A stretch of 64,000 bases of DNA from NCBI RefSeq assembly GCF_046530675.1, contig NZ_CP172558.1, positions 372,001 through 436,000 on the forward strand, read 5' to 3'. This document shows, one piece after another, positions 52,876 through 61,001 of the stretch. Origin of the DNA: Chitinibacter sp046530675. Its GTDB lineage: Bacteria > Pseudomonadota > Gammaproteobacteria > Burkholderiales > Chitinibacteraceae. Position 1 is the first letter of the stretch; every line of letters starts with the position of its first letter. The position numbers were made by a program, and so were the translations under genes. The notes under the pieces were generated by a model that was not told where the DNA came from, ran no database searches, and saw only the letters and a list, made by a program, of their open reading frames with translations.

Positions 52876-52958
52876 GCGGAGATTATGGTGCATATTCACC
52901 GCAGGTGCAACTTAATACCTGCAAATAATGCGGAGATTGTGCTGGTTATTCATTGCAA
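52874..52958 (-). promoter_or_regulatory. Tandem operator-like repeats at the fic start
   Basis: ATGCGGAGATT occurs at 52874 and 52928, 54 bp apart, each extending into an imperfect palindrome of about 28 bp with TGCGG or TGC ends and TATTCA(C/T)(C/T)GCA. They flank and overlap the fic start codons, as for an autorepressor site. Confidence 0.55.
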
Positions 52959-53040
52959 GTCAGTCTTCCGAAGGGGCTGCTTTGGCCGATATGCGCTTCC
53001 TAGCATGGCTTTTTGAGCAGCCGCTTTTTCACCGCCACTG

Positions 53041-53328
53041 TTAATGCGGGGCAATCTTCAGCCTTGCTGCCGATTGCGATATTTGCTCTGCCTTGGTTGG
53101 GCGGCCGCGGCGACGTGGTAATTCAGGTGTCATACCGTGTACAGCTTCGGGCTTGGGCTGCCGCTGTGCGGCCAGCTAGGCTTCAACATCTTGCGGGCTA
53201 AAGCGAACCAGCTTGCCAATCTTGGTACAGACTGGCAAGCTGGCTCCTGTCGCCAGGCGGTTATAAATCGTTTGAGGACTGATACTGAGATATTCGGCCA
53301 GCGATTGCGGCGTGTAATACTGGGTCAT
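53041..53328 (-). pseudogene. AlpA/excisionase-like DNA-binding gene with an in-frame TAG
   Basis: From ATG 53328 the frame gives MTQYYTPQSLAEYLSISPQT, then IYNRLATGASLPVCTKIGKL and VRFSPQDVEA, a helix-turn-helix domain of the AlpA/MerR-like group, then TAG at 53178-53176. The same frame continues with LAAQRQPKPEA and PRRRGRPTKAEQIS to TAA at 53043. Relatives usually read VEAWLAAQ here, so TGG seems to have become TAG. The 50-residue product may still bind DNA. As the island's excisionase or control gene it sits next to attR. Confidence 0.65.
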
Positions 53329-53540
53329 ACAATGTGCTCGAGTATACAGTCACATGACTGCCTATTCGTATAGCTCGTTCCTTCACCCATAATCCTGCAC
53401 AAATAAGAGTTATACCGCCCTGCTTCTGCTGCAATTTTGCTGCAGCGAGTGCAGCAAAACCCAGTATAATGGGGTAAGCACGAGTAGGTTATGTATTTGA
53501 TTTTATTTGAAAACTATTGATTTCATTGACCCATTATCGA

Positions 53541-53595
53541 GACTCAAAATCCCCCGCCGCAAGGTGTGTCGGTTCGAGTCCGACCCTGGGCACCA
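53541..53595 (+). repeat. attR: 55-bp direct repeat of the tRNA-Leu 3' end
   Basis: Exact copy of 48736-48790. It is followed by the terminator that presumably belonged to the tRNA gene before integration. Confidence 0.92.
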
Positions 53596-53601
53596 AATTC
53601 G

Positions 53602-53636
53602 AAAAGCCGCTAGGTTTCAAAAACCTAGCGGCTTTT
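53602..53636 (+). terminator. Original tRNA-Leu terminator, displaced by the island
   Basis: Perfect 16-bp stem AAAAGCCGCTAGGTTT with its inverse, 3-base loop and T run, directly after attR. Confidence 0.88.
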
Positions 53637-53942
53637 TTCATTTCCAGCCAGAGCAGCACCACGGACAAGCCCTTTTGACTGCCCACAGCTTGTGTTGATG
53701 GTTTATTGGCCATTTGCCCATATTCGGCTGCCGTAAAAAATCGTCTTTTCCAATCTGCTTCAATCGCTTTCAGCGTAATCGTGGCTCAGTCAAATCTCGA
53801 CAACGGCGCCAAAATCGCGTCGGCGCGAACAACGAGAAATCAAGCCAGAATTCCGGATATAACTCCTTAAAGTTAAGCACCGCTGGAAAACCATGCCACA
53901 CTGAATCATTCATCCGAATCATTCATGAATGCAGGTCACGCG
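53637..53942 (+). other. Leader region of the histidine kinase gene
   Basis: About 306 bp without a supported gene. It is AT-richer towards 53860-53930 and holds the short repeat ATTCATCCGAATCATTCAT just before the start. A promoter is expected but not clear. Confidence 0.4.
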
Positions 53943-56369
53943 ATGATCAAACCAGAGCAAACAGCACCGGATTTTGCAGCGCAACTGACGCAAATCGAAC
54001 AAATCTGGCATAACCAGCCCGAAATAGCACGTCTGGCCTGCGTACACCTAATCGCCCAAGCGCGTGCATGGCGCCTGCCCTTTTACCAGATTTGCGCAGC
54101 CGAGCTATACGGCAAAATCATGGATCATGAAGGCAAGGCTTTTGAGGCACGCAATGTCCTGTATGAAGCCGTGCAACAGGCGCAAGCGCTGCATGACTTC
54201 ACTCTTGAAGCCCGGATTTACGAACAGATCGCTCGCCTGCATTACACCAAAGGTGAATACCGAACCGCCCTGCAAAACTGGCTAAGTTGCATCGAGCTGG
54301 CTCAAGACGATGCAAAAACCTGGATGCAGGCCAAAGTCGGAATCGGGCAAATTTACGACGCCTTGAATGATCCAGCCACAGCAATCCGGTTTCATCAATC
54401 CGCAGCCGAACGGATCGGAGAAATCAATGACCCTTATCTAGAAGCAAAAATCTATATCAATCTGGGGGTCAACCTGCTGCGCTGTCACCACAACACCCAG
54501 GCCAGAGAGCAACTGGAACGAGCCAGAGAACTCTGTCTGACTCACCATTTTCCGGACTATGCGGCCGAGTCTTTGTACCGGCTGGCAGAGATCTCGATTG
54601 ATGAAGGCGATCTGGAATCCGCCATGCAACAGCTGGAAAGCGGACTCATTTTGGCCAAGCAAGTCAGCTATCAATGGGGACAGGCCAATATTTATAGCGC
54701 CATGGCGCAAATTCATGCCCTGAATGCAAACTGGCAGCGTGCACTGGATCTCATCCATGAAGGGCAGCGTATTTCGCTTGAGAACGATTTTTCGCACATC
54801 CTGATGCGCCAGCATCTGGCCGCAGCCAGCTATGCTGAAGCCTTGTTCGATATGCCACTCGCACTAGCCGAATTTAAAGCCGGATTTGAATTTCAGCAGC
54901 AGCTCAGTCATAACCAGCCAGAACAACGCGCCGAGCTGGAGCAAAAAACCGGATTGCGTCTCAGTGTGGGCAGCATGCTAATCAATCTGGCCAATCATCC
55001 CTCCATCGAACACGGCAAACTCGAAGAGTTTTGCCCGGAAATCACCAAAGCCGCTACCCAGATACTGGAATTGACACGCGCCGGCCTATGGTTGTGCGAA
55101 AAAGATCGCCTGAGCTGCGTGAATATGCACCAGCAGAATAATCAGCAATTTTTCATTGAATCGCCGATTTTATATTCTCAAATTCCCGTTTTTGCTCAAT
55201 ACCTGCAGCAACACAAATCACTGATTGCACACGATGCGCTGCACCATCCCAACGCCTGGGATCTCGCGGAGCATTATTTAAAACCCAGACAAATCACATC
55301 GATTCTGATGTTTCCGATTTGCAGCAGCAGTCAGAATTACATTCTGATGTTTGAGCATGTGGGCGAACAGCGCAACTGGGTTCCGGATGATATCCAGCAT
55401 GCGAGTCAAATTGCCGATATCACCGTACGGGCAATCACCAATCAGGAACGCCGTCTGTTCCAAAAAGAAATTCATGAGCTGAATGTGCGCCTGATCGAGG
55501 CCAATGAGGCACTGGAAAGCCGGGTTCAGGAACGTACCAGAGCACTGGCACACAGTAATCAGGAGCTGCATCTGGCCATGGACAAACTGGTGCAATCGGA
55601 AAAGCTCGCCGCATTAGGGAGTCTGGTTGCAGGTATTGCGCACGAGCTCAACACGCCGCTGGGCGCCGCATTGACGGGTAGCAGCACTCTGAGTGGCAAC
55701 GGTCATGAATTAATTCAACAATTGCAAAATAACACGCTGAAAAAATCAACGCTCGAAACCTATATCAGCCAAATGATTGATGCCGGTCAGCTGATCGAGC
55801 GTAATATCCATCGTGCCAGCGACCTGATATCGCATTTCAAACAGGTCGCAGTCGATACCGGCAGTACCCGCCGACGGGTATTTGATCTGGCCGAATTGAT
55901 TGACGACGTTTTGCTGATGTTGCACTCCAAACTCAAACTGACCCAGCATCGCGTGCTCAACCGGCTTCCAAGCGGAATCAAATTTGACAGTTTTCCCGGC
56001 CCGCTTGAGCAGATATTCAGCAATTTTATCCTCAACAGCCTTTTGCACGGCTTTGAGCATCAGGACGCGGGGCTGATCACTTTTGATCTGGCGGAAATCA
56101 ATCAAACCCATTGCCGCATCCTGTATCAGGACAACGGAATCGGCATTAGCAAAGAGTTGAAAAAACGTGTTTTTGATCCGTTTTTCACCACCAAACTAGG
56201 CAAAGGTGGCAGCGGGCTGGGCTTATATATTTCCTACAATCTGGCCACTGGCGTACTGGGTGGCGAGCTCACGCTGGACAGCGAACCGGGGCAATTTACT
56301 CGCTTTACGCTCACCCTGCCGCTTGACGCACCAAACGTGCAATATGGTGATCAAGCCGAATCGGTATAA
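53943..56369 (+). CDS. Orphan sensor histidine kinase with TPR and GAF domains
   Basis: 808 aa from ATG 53943. The N-terminal about 340 residues are TPR-like helical repeats (YEAVQQAQALHDFTLEARIYEQIARLHYTKGEY and similar). A GAF-like domain follows (about 370-510), then a coiled coil (EANEALESRVQERTRALAHSNQEL), a HisKA domain with H567 in AHELNTPLG, and an ATPase with NSLLHGF, QDNGIGIS and GKGGSGLGLY. No membrane segment is seen, so it is cytoplasmic. HELN-type kinases often sit with a receiver; none is adjacent. Confidence 0.85.
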   Translation: MIKPEQTAPDFAAQLTQIEQIWHNQPEIARLACVHLIAQARAWRLPFYQICAAELYGKIMDHEGKAFEARNVLYEAVQQAQALHDFTLEARIYEQIARLHYTKGEYRTALQNWLSCIELAQDDAKTWMQAKVGIGQIYDALNDPATAIRFHQSAAERIGEINDPYLEAKIYINLGVNLLRCHHNTQAREQLERARELCLTHHFPDYAAESLYRLAEISIDEGDLESAMQQLESGLILAKQVSYQWGQANIYSAMAQIHALNANWQRALDLIHEGQRISLENDFSHILMRQHLAAASYAEALFDMPLALAEFKAGFEFQQQLSHNQPEQRAELEQKTGLRLSVGSMLINLANHPSIEHGKLEEFCPEITKAATQILELTRAGLWLCEKDRLSCVNMHQQNNQQFFIESPILYSQIPVFAQYLQQHKSLIAHDALHHPNAWDLAEHYLKPRQITSILMFPICSSSQNYILMFEHVGEQRNWVPDDIQHASQIADITVRAITNQERRLFQKEIHELNVRLIEANEALESRVQERTRALAHSNQELHLAMDKLVQSEKLAALGSLVAGIAHELNTPLGAALTGSSTLSGNGHELIQQLQNNTLKKSTLETYISQMIDAGQLIERNIHRASDLISHFKQVAVDTGSTRRRVFDLAELIDDVLLMLHSKLKLTQHRVLNRLPSGIKFDSFPGPLEQIFSNFILNSLLHGFEHQDAGLITFDLAEINQTHCRILYQDNGIGISKELKKRVFDPFFTTKLGKGGSGLGLYISYNLATGVLGGELTLDSEPGQFTRFTLTLPLDAPNVQYGDQAESV

Positions 56370-56396
56370 AGTCTGCTGACCAATTTTACTCGCGCT

Positions 56397-57569
56397 TTAT
56401 GCACCGAGCAGCAAAGGCGCGATGCGCTGCAAGGCCTGTTGCAGCAAGGCGGTCGGGCAGCCGAAGTTGATTCTGACCCAGCCCGGAAAGCCGAAATCAG
56501 CACCATCAGACAAACCGACGCCGTGTGCTTCAAAAACCGGCAATGGATTGACCGGGTCTATGCTGCGCGCATCGATCCACGCCAGATAAGTCGCTTCGGG
56601 GAAAGTAGTTGTCATTCGGCTTGAGGCAAAAGCGTCAGCGAGCAGTTGCCGGTTGCGGCGCAAAGTCGCGATCAGTTGCGCGTGCCAGTCGCTATCGTCG
56701 CGGTACGCAGCTTCAGCGGCGACGTAGCCGAGCAGATTGACCGCCGGCACCAGCCCGGTCATTTCGCGCCGGAAGCGCGCGCGCAAGCCAGCATCCGGAA
56801 TCACGGCCAGAGCGCAGCCCAGCCCGGGCAGATTCCAAGTTTTCGATGGCGCGAGCAAGGTAATCGTCCGCTCGGCAAAGCCGGCATCGAGCGCAGCAAA
56901 AGGGGTATGAACCAGCCCTTCGTCGAGCAGTAAATCGCAATGTATCTCGTCGGAACATACAATCAGATTGTACTGGCGGGCAATACCCAGCAGGGTATTG
57001 AGTTCATCATGGTTCCATGCCCGACCCACCGGATTGTGCGGGTGGCACAGCAACAGCAATCGGGTTTGCGGCGTGATCGCCGCTTCGAGCGCGGCAAAAT
57101 CCCAACTCCAGCGCCCGGCCTGTTCGATCAGCGGCACGGTGATCAGCTCGCGACCGGCCAGTCGCGGCGCGTGCAGAAATGGCGGATAAACCGGCGTTGC
57201 GGTGATCACCGCATCGCCGTCCTGCCCCACTGCGCGACACGCCAGATTAATCCCCTGCACCAGCCCCGGTAGCCAGACTATCCACTCAGTAGCGATGCCC
57301 CACTGATAATGCTTGCGGGCATAGTGCTGAACTGCATCGACCAGACTGTCCGGCGCATGCGTGTAGCCAAAAACGCCGTGGTCGATTCGCTCGTGCAATG
57401 CGGCGAGCACCGAGTCGGGTGCGGCAAAATCCATATCGGCGACCCACAGCGGCAGAATGTCGCGATCACGGTATTTGTCCCCCCGGTATTTATCCCATTT
57501 AATGCTCGCCGTGCCGTGTCTATCAATCAGGCTGTCGAATTCATTGCCGGATGTGTGTGCATTTTCCAC
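56397..57569 (-). CDS. MalY/PatB-family PLP aminotransferase (cystathionine beta-lyase type)
   Basis: 390 aa from GTG 57569, with GGAGG 8 bp upstream overlapping the end of the HAD gene. Fold-type I PLP enzyme: LPLWVADMDFAAP, CHPHNPVGRAW, CSDEIHCDLL and the Schiff-base lysine in LLAPSKTWNLPGLGCA. The MalY/PatB group cleaves C-S bonds of cystathionine or cysteine conjugates. It forms a two-gene operon with the HAD phosphatase. The exact substrate is unknown. Confidence 0.88.
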   Translation of the reverse strand: MENAHTSGNEFDSLIDRHGTASIKWDKYRGDKYRDRDILPLWVADMDFAAPDSVLAALHERIDHGVFGYTHAPDSLVDAVQHYARKHYQWGIATEWIVWLPGLVQGINLACRAVGQDGDAVITATPVYPPFLHAPRLAGRELITVPLIEQAGRWSWDFAALEAAITPQTRLLLLCHPHNPVGRAWNHDELNTLLGIARQYNLIVCSDEIHCDLLLDEGLVHTPFAALDAGFAERTITLLAPSKTWNLPGLGCALAVIPDAGLRARFRREMTGLVPAVNLLGYVAAEAAYRDDSDWHAQLIATLRRNRQLLADAFASSRMTTTFPEATYLAWIDARSIDPVNPLPVFEAHGVGLSDGADFGFPGWVRINFGCPTALLQQALQRIAPLLLGA

Positions 57570-57581
57570 TGGGTGGCCTCC

Positions 57582-58220
57582 TCAAAAACTCAGCGTCAGT
57601 ACGCCTTCGTGCTGTGCGAAGCGGACTGCGGCGAAATCTTGCCAGTGGGCGACAACGTCCGGATGCAATGCTTGAGTTCCACCAATCTGCACCACACGGC
57701 AACCGGCTGCCAGCGCGCTGTGGATTCCAGCGGGCGCGTCCTCAAAAGCAATGCAATCGGCCGGATCCAGGCCGAGCCGGCTGGCGGCAAGCCGGTAGAT
57801 TTGCGGATCGGGCTTGCCCGCGCTGACGCACTCGGCGGTCACCATGCTGGCCGGAACAGGCAGGTGGCAATGATGCAGCCGCATCGACGCCACCGGCATC
57901 GTCGCCGAAGTGGCAATCGTCCACCTATCCTGGGGTATAGTCCGCAACAGCACAGCAGATCCTGCAATTGGGACAATACCCTCACAATCAGCGCTTTCCA
58001 GCTGGTCGACCCACGCCGCCTCAAACGCGGCGTCAAGTTGCGGAGCGATTTTAGCAATCGTATCTTCGGTGCGAACACCCTGCTGGATTGCCATCACCGC
58101 AGCCAGATCGATTCCGCACCGCTCGCACCACTGCCGCCAGACGACTTCGACCTTGGCGTGCGAATCGAGCAAGGTGCCGTCCATATCAAACAAAAAACCC
58201 TTGGCGATCAGTATCTGCAT
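57582..58220 (-). CDS. HAD-superfamily phosphatase (sugar-phosphatase-like)
   Basis: 213 aa from ATG 58220 (GAGGA upstream). Motif I FLFDMDGTLLDSHAKVE, motif II TIATSATMP, motif III lysine in SAGKPDPQIYRLAA and motif IV FEDAPAGIHSALAAG are complete; the helical cap is of the beta-phosphoglucomutase/sugar phosphatase type. It likely dephosphorylates small sugar phosphates. A 49-bp palindrome lies in the gene without disturbing the motifs. Confidence 0.88.
   Translation of the reverse strand: MQILIAKGFLFDMDGTLLDSHAKVEVVWRQWCERCGIDLAAVMAIQQGVRTEDTIAKIAPQLDAAFEAAWVDQLESADCEGIVPIAGSAVLLRTIPQDRWTIATSATMPVASMRLHHCHLPVPASMVTAECVSAGKPDPQIYRLAASRLGLDPADCIAFEDAPAGIHSALAAGCRVVQIGGTQALHPDVVAHWQDFAAVRFAQHEGVLTLSF
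57933..57981. repeat. 49-bp GGGTAT/ATACCC palindrome, copy 18 (inside the HAD gene)
   Basis: Exact ends at 49-bp span, coding for GIVPIAGSAVLLRTIP. The reading frame and HAD motifs continue through it, and ATA is used for the Ile before Pro. Confidence 0.7.
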
Positions 58221-58251
58221 GGCATCCTCGCAATTATCAACAGAAACTACA

Positions 58252-59520
58252 TCATACGTTGACCGGCTGTGCTTGGTGGGCGGGCTGGGGTAACTCGGCA
58301 GACTCGGCGGCCGATTCGCAGCGCAAGCCTTCCCGATGCCACAGACCGGGAAAACAGCGTATCCAGATTCCGGCGACCAGCATCGTACAAGCACCGCCGA
58401 GCACGACGGCAGCCGGCGCGCCGAAATAATGCGCGGTCAATCCCGATTCGAATTCGCCCAGCTGGTTCGACGCGCCGATAAACAAGCCGTTCACTGCGCT
58501 GACGCGGCCACGCATAGGGTCGGGCGTATCGAGCTGAACCAGCGCACCGCGCACCATCATGCTGACCATATCGGCCGCCCCCAGTATCGCCAGCGCCAGC
58601 AAGGATAGCCACAGCGAACGCGAAACACCGAACAGCATCGTCGCCATCCCGAACACGCCGACCGCCAGAAACATTTTTTTGCCGACCGCACGCTGAATCG
58701 GAAAATACGCCAACACCACCGACATCGTAATCGCCCCCACTGCGGGCGCCGAGCGCAGTAAACCGAGTCCCCATGGACCGGCATGCAGGATTTCACTAGC
58801 GAAAATCGGCAGCAGCGCCGTTGCACCACCAAACAATACGGCAAACAGATCGAGCGAAATCGCGCCAAAAATATCGCGCCGTTCACGGATATAGCGAAAA
58901 CCGGCCAACAGGTTGTCCAACCCGCGCACCGTTGGCCGCTCGCCACACGGCGGTTTGGGCAAGACCAGCATCAAGCCGCAGGCAATTAACATTAATCCGC
59001 AGCTCAGCGCATACGTCTGCACCGGGCCGACGGCAAAGAGCAAGCCGCCCAGCGCCGGCGCAACAATCGTTGCGCATTGCATTGCCGAAGCCGAAGCAAC
59101 AATGGCACGCGGCAACAAGGCCGCAGGCACGACATTGGGCAGTAAAGCCTGCATCGTCGGGATTTCAAACGCGCGCACCGTCCCGAGCACGAAAGCCAGC
59201 GCAAACAGAATTTCACGCGTCAGCATGCCCTGCAGCGTCAGGACACACAACAAGAGTGCCGCCAGTGACTGCAGCGCCTTGGTGATCGTCGTGACCAGAC
59301 GACGATCATAGCGGTCGGCAACCTGGCCGATTTGCAGAATAAAGAGAACGCGCGGAACAAATTCGAGCAGCCCGACCAGACCCAGATCAAGCGCACTGCC
59401 GGTAATGCTGTACATCTGCCAGGCCGTCGCGACGGCGAGAATCTGGAATGACGCAGCAGTAAACACGCGCGACAGCCAGAAAGCCTGAAAAGGCCGATGC
59501 TGAAGTAAAGAGTGGGTCAT
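58252..59520 (-). CDS. MFS efflux transporter, EntS/DHA3-like
   Basis: 422 aa from ATG 59520, about 12 membrane helices. The cytoplasmic loop GQVADRYDRRLV after helix 2 is the MFS motif A form seen in EntS (enterobactin exporter) and related DHA3 drug exporters. PTMQALLPNVVPAALLPRAIVA and SAVNGLFIGASNQLGEFESGL are other typical blocks. It is a proton-driven exporter of the inner membrane; the substrate is unknown and no siderophore genes are nearby. A short hydrophilic C-terminal tail ends in PVNV. Confidence 0.85.
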   Translation of the reverse strand: MTHSLLQHRPFQAFWLSRVFTAASFQILAVATAWQMYSITGSALDLGLVGLLEFVPRVLFILQIGQVADRYDRRLVTTITKALQSLAALLLCVLTLQGMLTREILFALAFVLGTVRAFEIPTMQALLPNVVPAALLPRAIVASASAMQCATIVAPALGGLLFAVGPVQTYALSCGLMLIACGLMLVLPKPPCGERPTVRGLDNLLAGFRYIRERRDIFGAISLDLFAVLFGGATALLPIFASEILHAGPWGLGLLRSAPAVGAITMSVVLAYFPIQRAVGKKMFLAVGVFGMATMLFGVSRSLWLSLLALAILGAADMVSMMVRGALVQLDTPDPMRGRVSAVNGLFIGASNQLGEFESGLTAHYFGAPAAVVLGGACTMLVAGIWIRCFPGLWHREGLRCESAAESAELPQPAHQAQPVNV

Positions 59521-59809
59521 CAATAATCAAAGCCGGCGACAGATGCGGGTTGAATCAAAATAAAAACCGCGCTGATCTAATCAGGGCGGTTACGCATGAA
59601 CAACTCGACAGGGGTGGGGTCGAACGACGATGAGCAGTGAAATCGGCCAAGGATGGAACCGATACAGCTAGGGTCTGTCATCATTTTGTCATGTGAGCGG
59701 ATTCTGCATCTGCATCACTTGACTGACAACCACTCCAATTCTTACAGCGGCTAATTATGACATTTAAGTAACAAAGTCATCCCAAACGGCACATCCCAAA
59801 CGGAACATC
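59521..59809. other. 289-bp spacer between the MFS and reductase genes
   Basis: Holds a hairpin AACCGC-CTGATCTAATCAG-GCGGTT (about 59568-59591) and a duplicated CCCAAACGG(C/A)ACAT near the reductase stop. It probably contains the MFS promoter. No gene seen. Confidence 0.45.
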
Positions 59810-60964
59810 TCAAGCCGCAGCCAGGCGGGTTAGCAAGCTTTGTCGCAAATGCGTCGCCGCGCCCAGTAAGGCAAAGCCCTGCAATACGCCTGCGGCATCG
59901 ACAAACTGCGCGACCATGCCATCGTCAATCATCTCAAACTGCCATTCCCCTTGAACAGCCGCAGCAGGAGTAAGTACAACGGTTGGACAAGCCGGGGTTT
60001 TGACGACAACAGGCATGACGGGGTATTTCAATGTAGCCTTTGTACCAAATAAGCTCTGAGCCAATACCCTCGCCTGATGCAGGATAGGCAAAATAAAAGG
60101 CAGGATTTGCCCCTCAATTTCGGCGCAATCGCCAATCGCGTAAACATGCTCAACCCTGCTTTGCAGTTGTGCATCGAGAACGATGCCGCGCTGGCATTGC
60201 AGCCCGGCGGCACTGGCCAGCGCCGTTCGCGGCCGCAGTCCCACCGCCGAGAGCACCAGATCGGCAGCAATGACCGAGCCATCACTCAAAGTCACAACAT
60301 AGCCCTGCTCCAGCGTGTCGACCGAGCTGGCCGAGACGCCCAGTCTGAAGTCGACTCCGGCTGCGCCGAGCCGCTCAGCCAGATATTCACCCGCGCGTGC
60401 GGGCAGCAGTCGCGACAAAGGCGATGCTGCCGGATCGATCACCACCGGTTTGATGCCACGCGCGAGCAAATCATTGGCAAACTCGCAACCGATCAAACCG
60501 CCGCCCAGAATCGCGACGGAGCCAGCCGGTGGCACGCCGTCGAGCGCGGTCAGAAAATGACCGAAATCATCCAGATCGTTGACGCTGATCACCTGATCGC
60601 TGGCATTGCCCGCCAGATTCAACCGGATCGGATCAGCACCGAGCGCGAGCACCAGATCGCGGTATTCCAGCGTTTCTCCGTGACTGAGGGTGATCGTGCG
60701 CTGGGCGGCATCAATGGCGAGCACTTCGGTCTGCGCGATAATGCGCGCATCGAGCTCGCTCGCCATCACTTCGGCCGGTTTCAACAAGAGCTGCTGTACC
60801 GATTTATTGGCGCCCAGCGCGTTCGAGAGCATCGGTTTGGAATAAAACCCGGCGTGATCGCGCGAAATGATCACCAGCGGCGTGGCGGTGTCGAGTTTGC
60901 GCCAGTCGCGCGCCAGCGTGTAGGCCGCCAGGCCACTGCCGATCACGATCAAAGGATTATTCAT
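59810..60964 (-). CDS. FAD-dependent reductase, rubredoxin-NAD(+) reductase type
   Basis: 384 aa. N-terminal FAD motif IVIGSGLAAYTLARDWR, NAD-binding GGGLIGCEFANDLLARG, and the C-terminal FAD block VYAIGDCAEI. Length and the stretches SRDHAGFYSKPMLSNAL and SAVGLRPRTALA resemble Pseudomonas rubredoxin reductases, which pass electrons from NADH to rubredoxin in oxidative stress defence or alkane oxidation. It lies next to oxyR, which favours a stress role. No rubredoxin gene is in the window. Confidence 0.85.
   Translation of the reverse strand: MNNPLIVIGSGLAAYTLARDWRKLDTATPLVIISRDHAGFYSKPMLSNALGANKSVQQLLLKPAEVMASELDARIIAQTEVLAIDAAQRTITLSHGETLEYRDLVLALGADPIRLNLAGNASDQVISVNDLDDFGHFLTALDGVPPAGSVAILGGGLIGCEFANDLLARGIKPVVIDPAASPLSRLLPARAGEYLAERLGAAGVDFRLGVSASSVDTLEQGYVVTLSDGSVIAADLVLSAVGLRPRTALASAAGLQCQRGIVLDAQLQSRVEHVYAIGDCAEIEGQILPFILPILHQARVLAQSLFGTKATLKYPVMPVVVKTPACPTVVLTPAAAVQGEWQFEMIDDGMVAQFVDAAGVLQGFALLGAATHLRQSLLTRLAAA
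60021..60069. repeat. 49-bp GGGTAT/ATACCC palindrome, copy 19 (inside the reductase gene)
   Basis: Exact ends at 49-bp span, coding for the VLAQSLFGTKATLKYPV region. Internal pairing is partial. Confidence 0.65.
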
Positions 60965-61001
60965 GCCAACTCCTGTTGCTGCGTAATACAGCCAGTGCGG
61001 C

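Noticed and set aside
53541..53595. Second tRNA-Leu gene
   Set aside because: Only the 3' 55 bases are present, without the D arm or 5' acceptor strand; it is attR.
56940..56988. ATGTAT...ATACCC at 49-bp span in the malY-like gene
   Set aside because: Two end mismatches and no convincing pairing; a nearby unpaired GGGTAT shows the hexamer also occurs alone.
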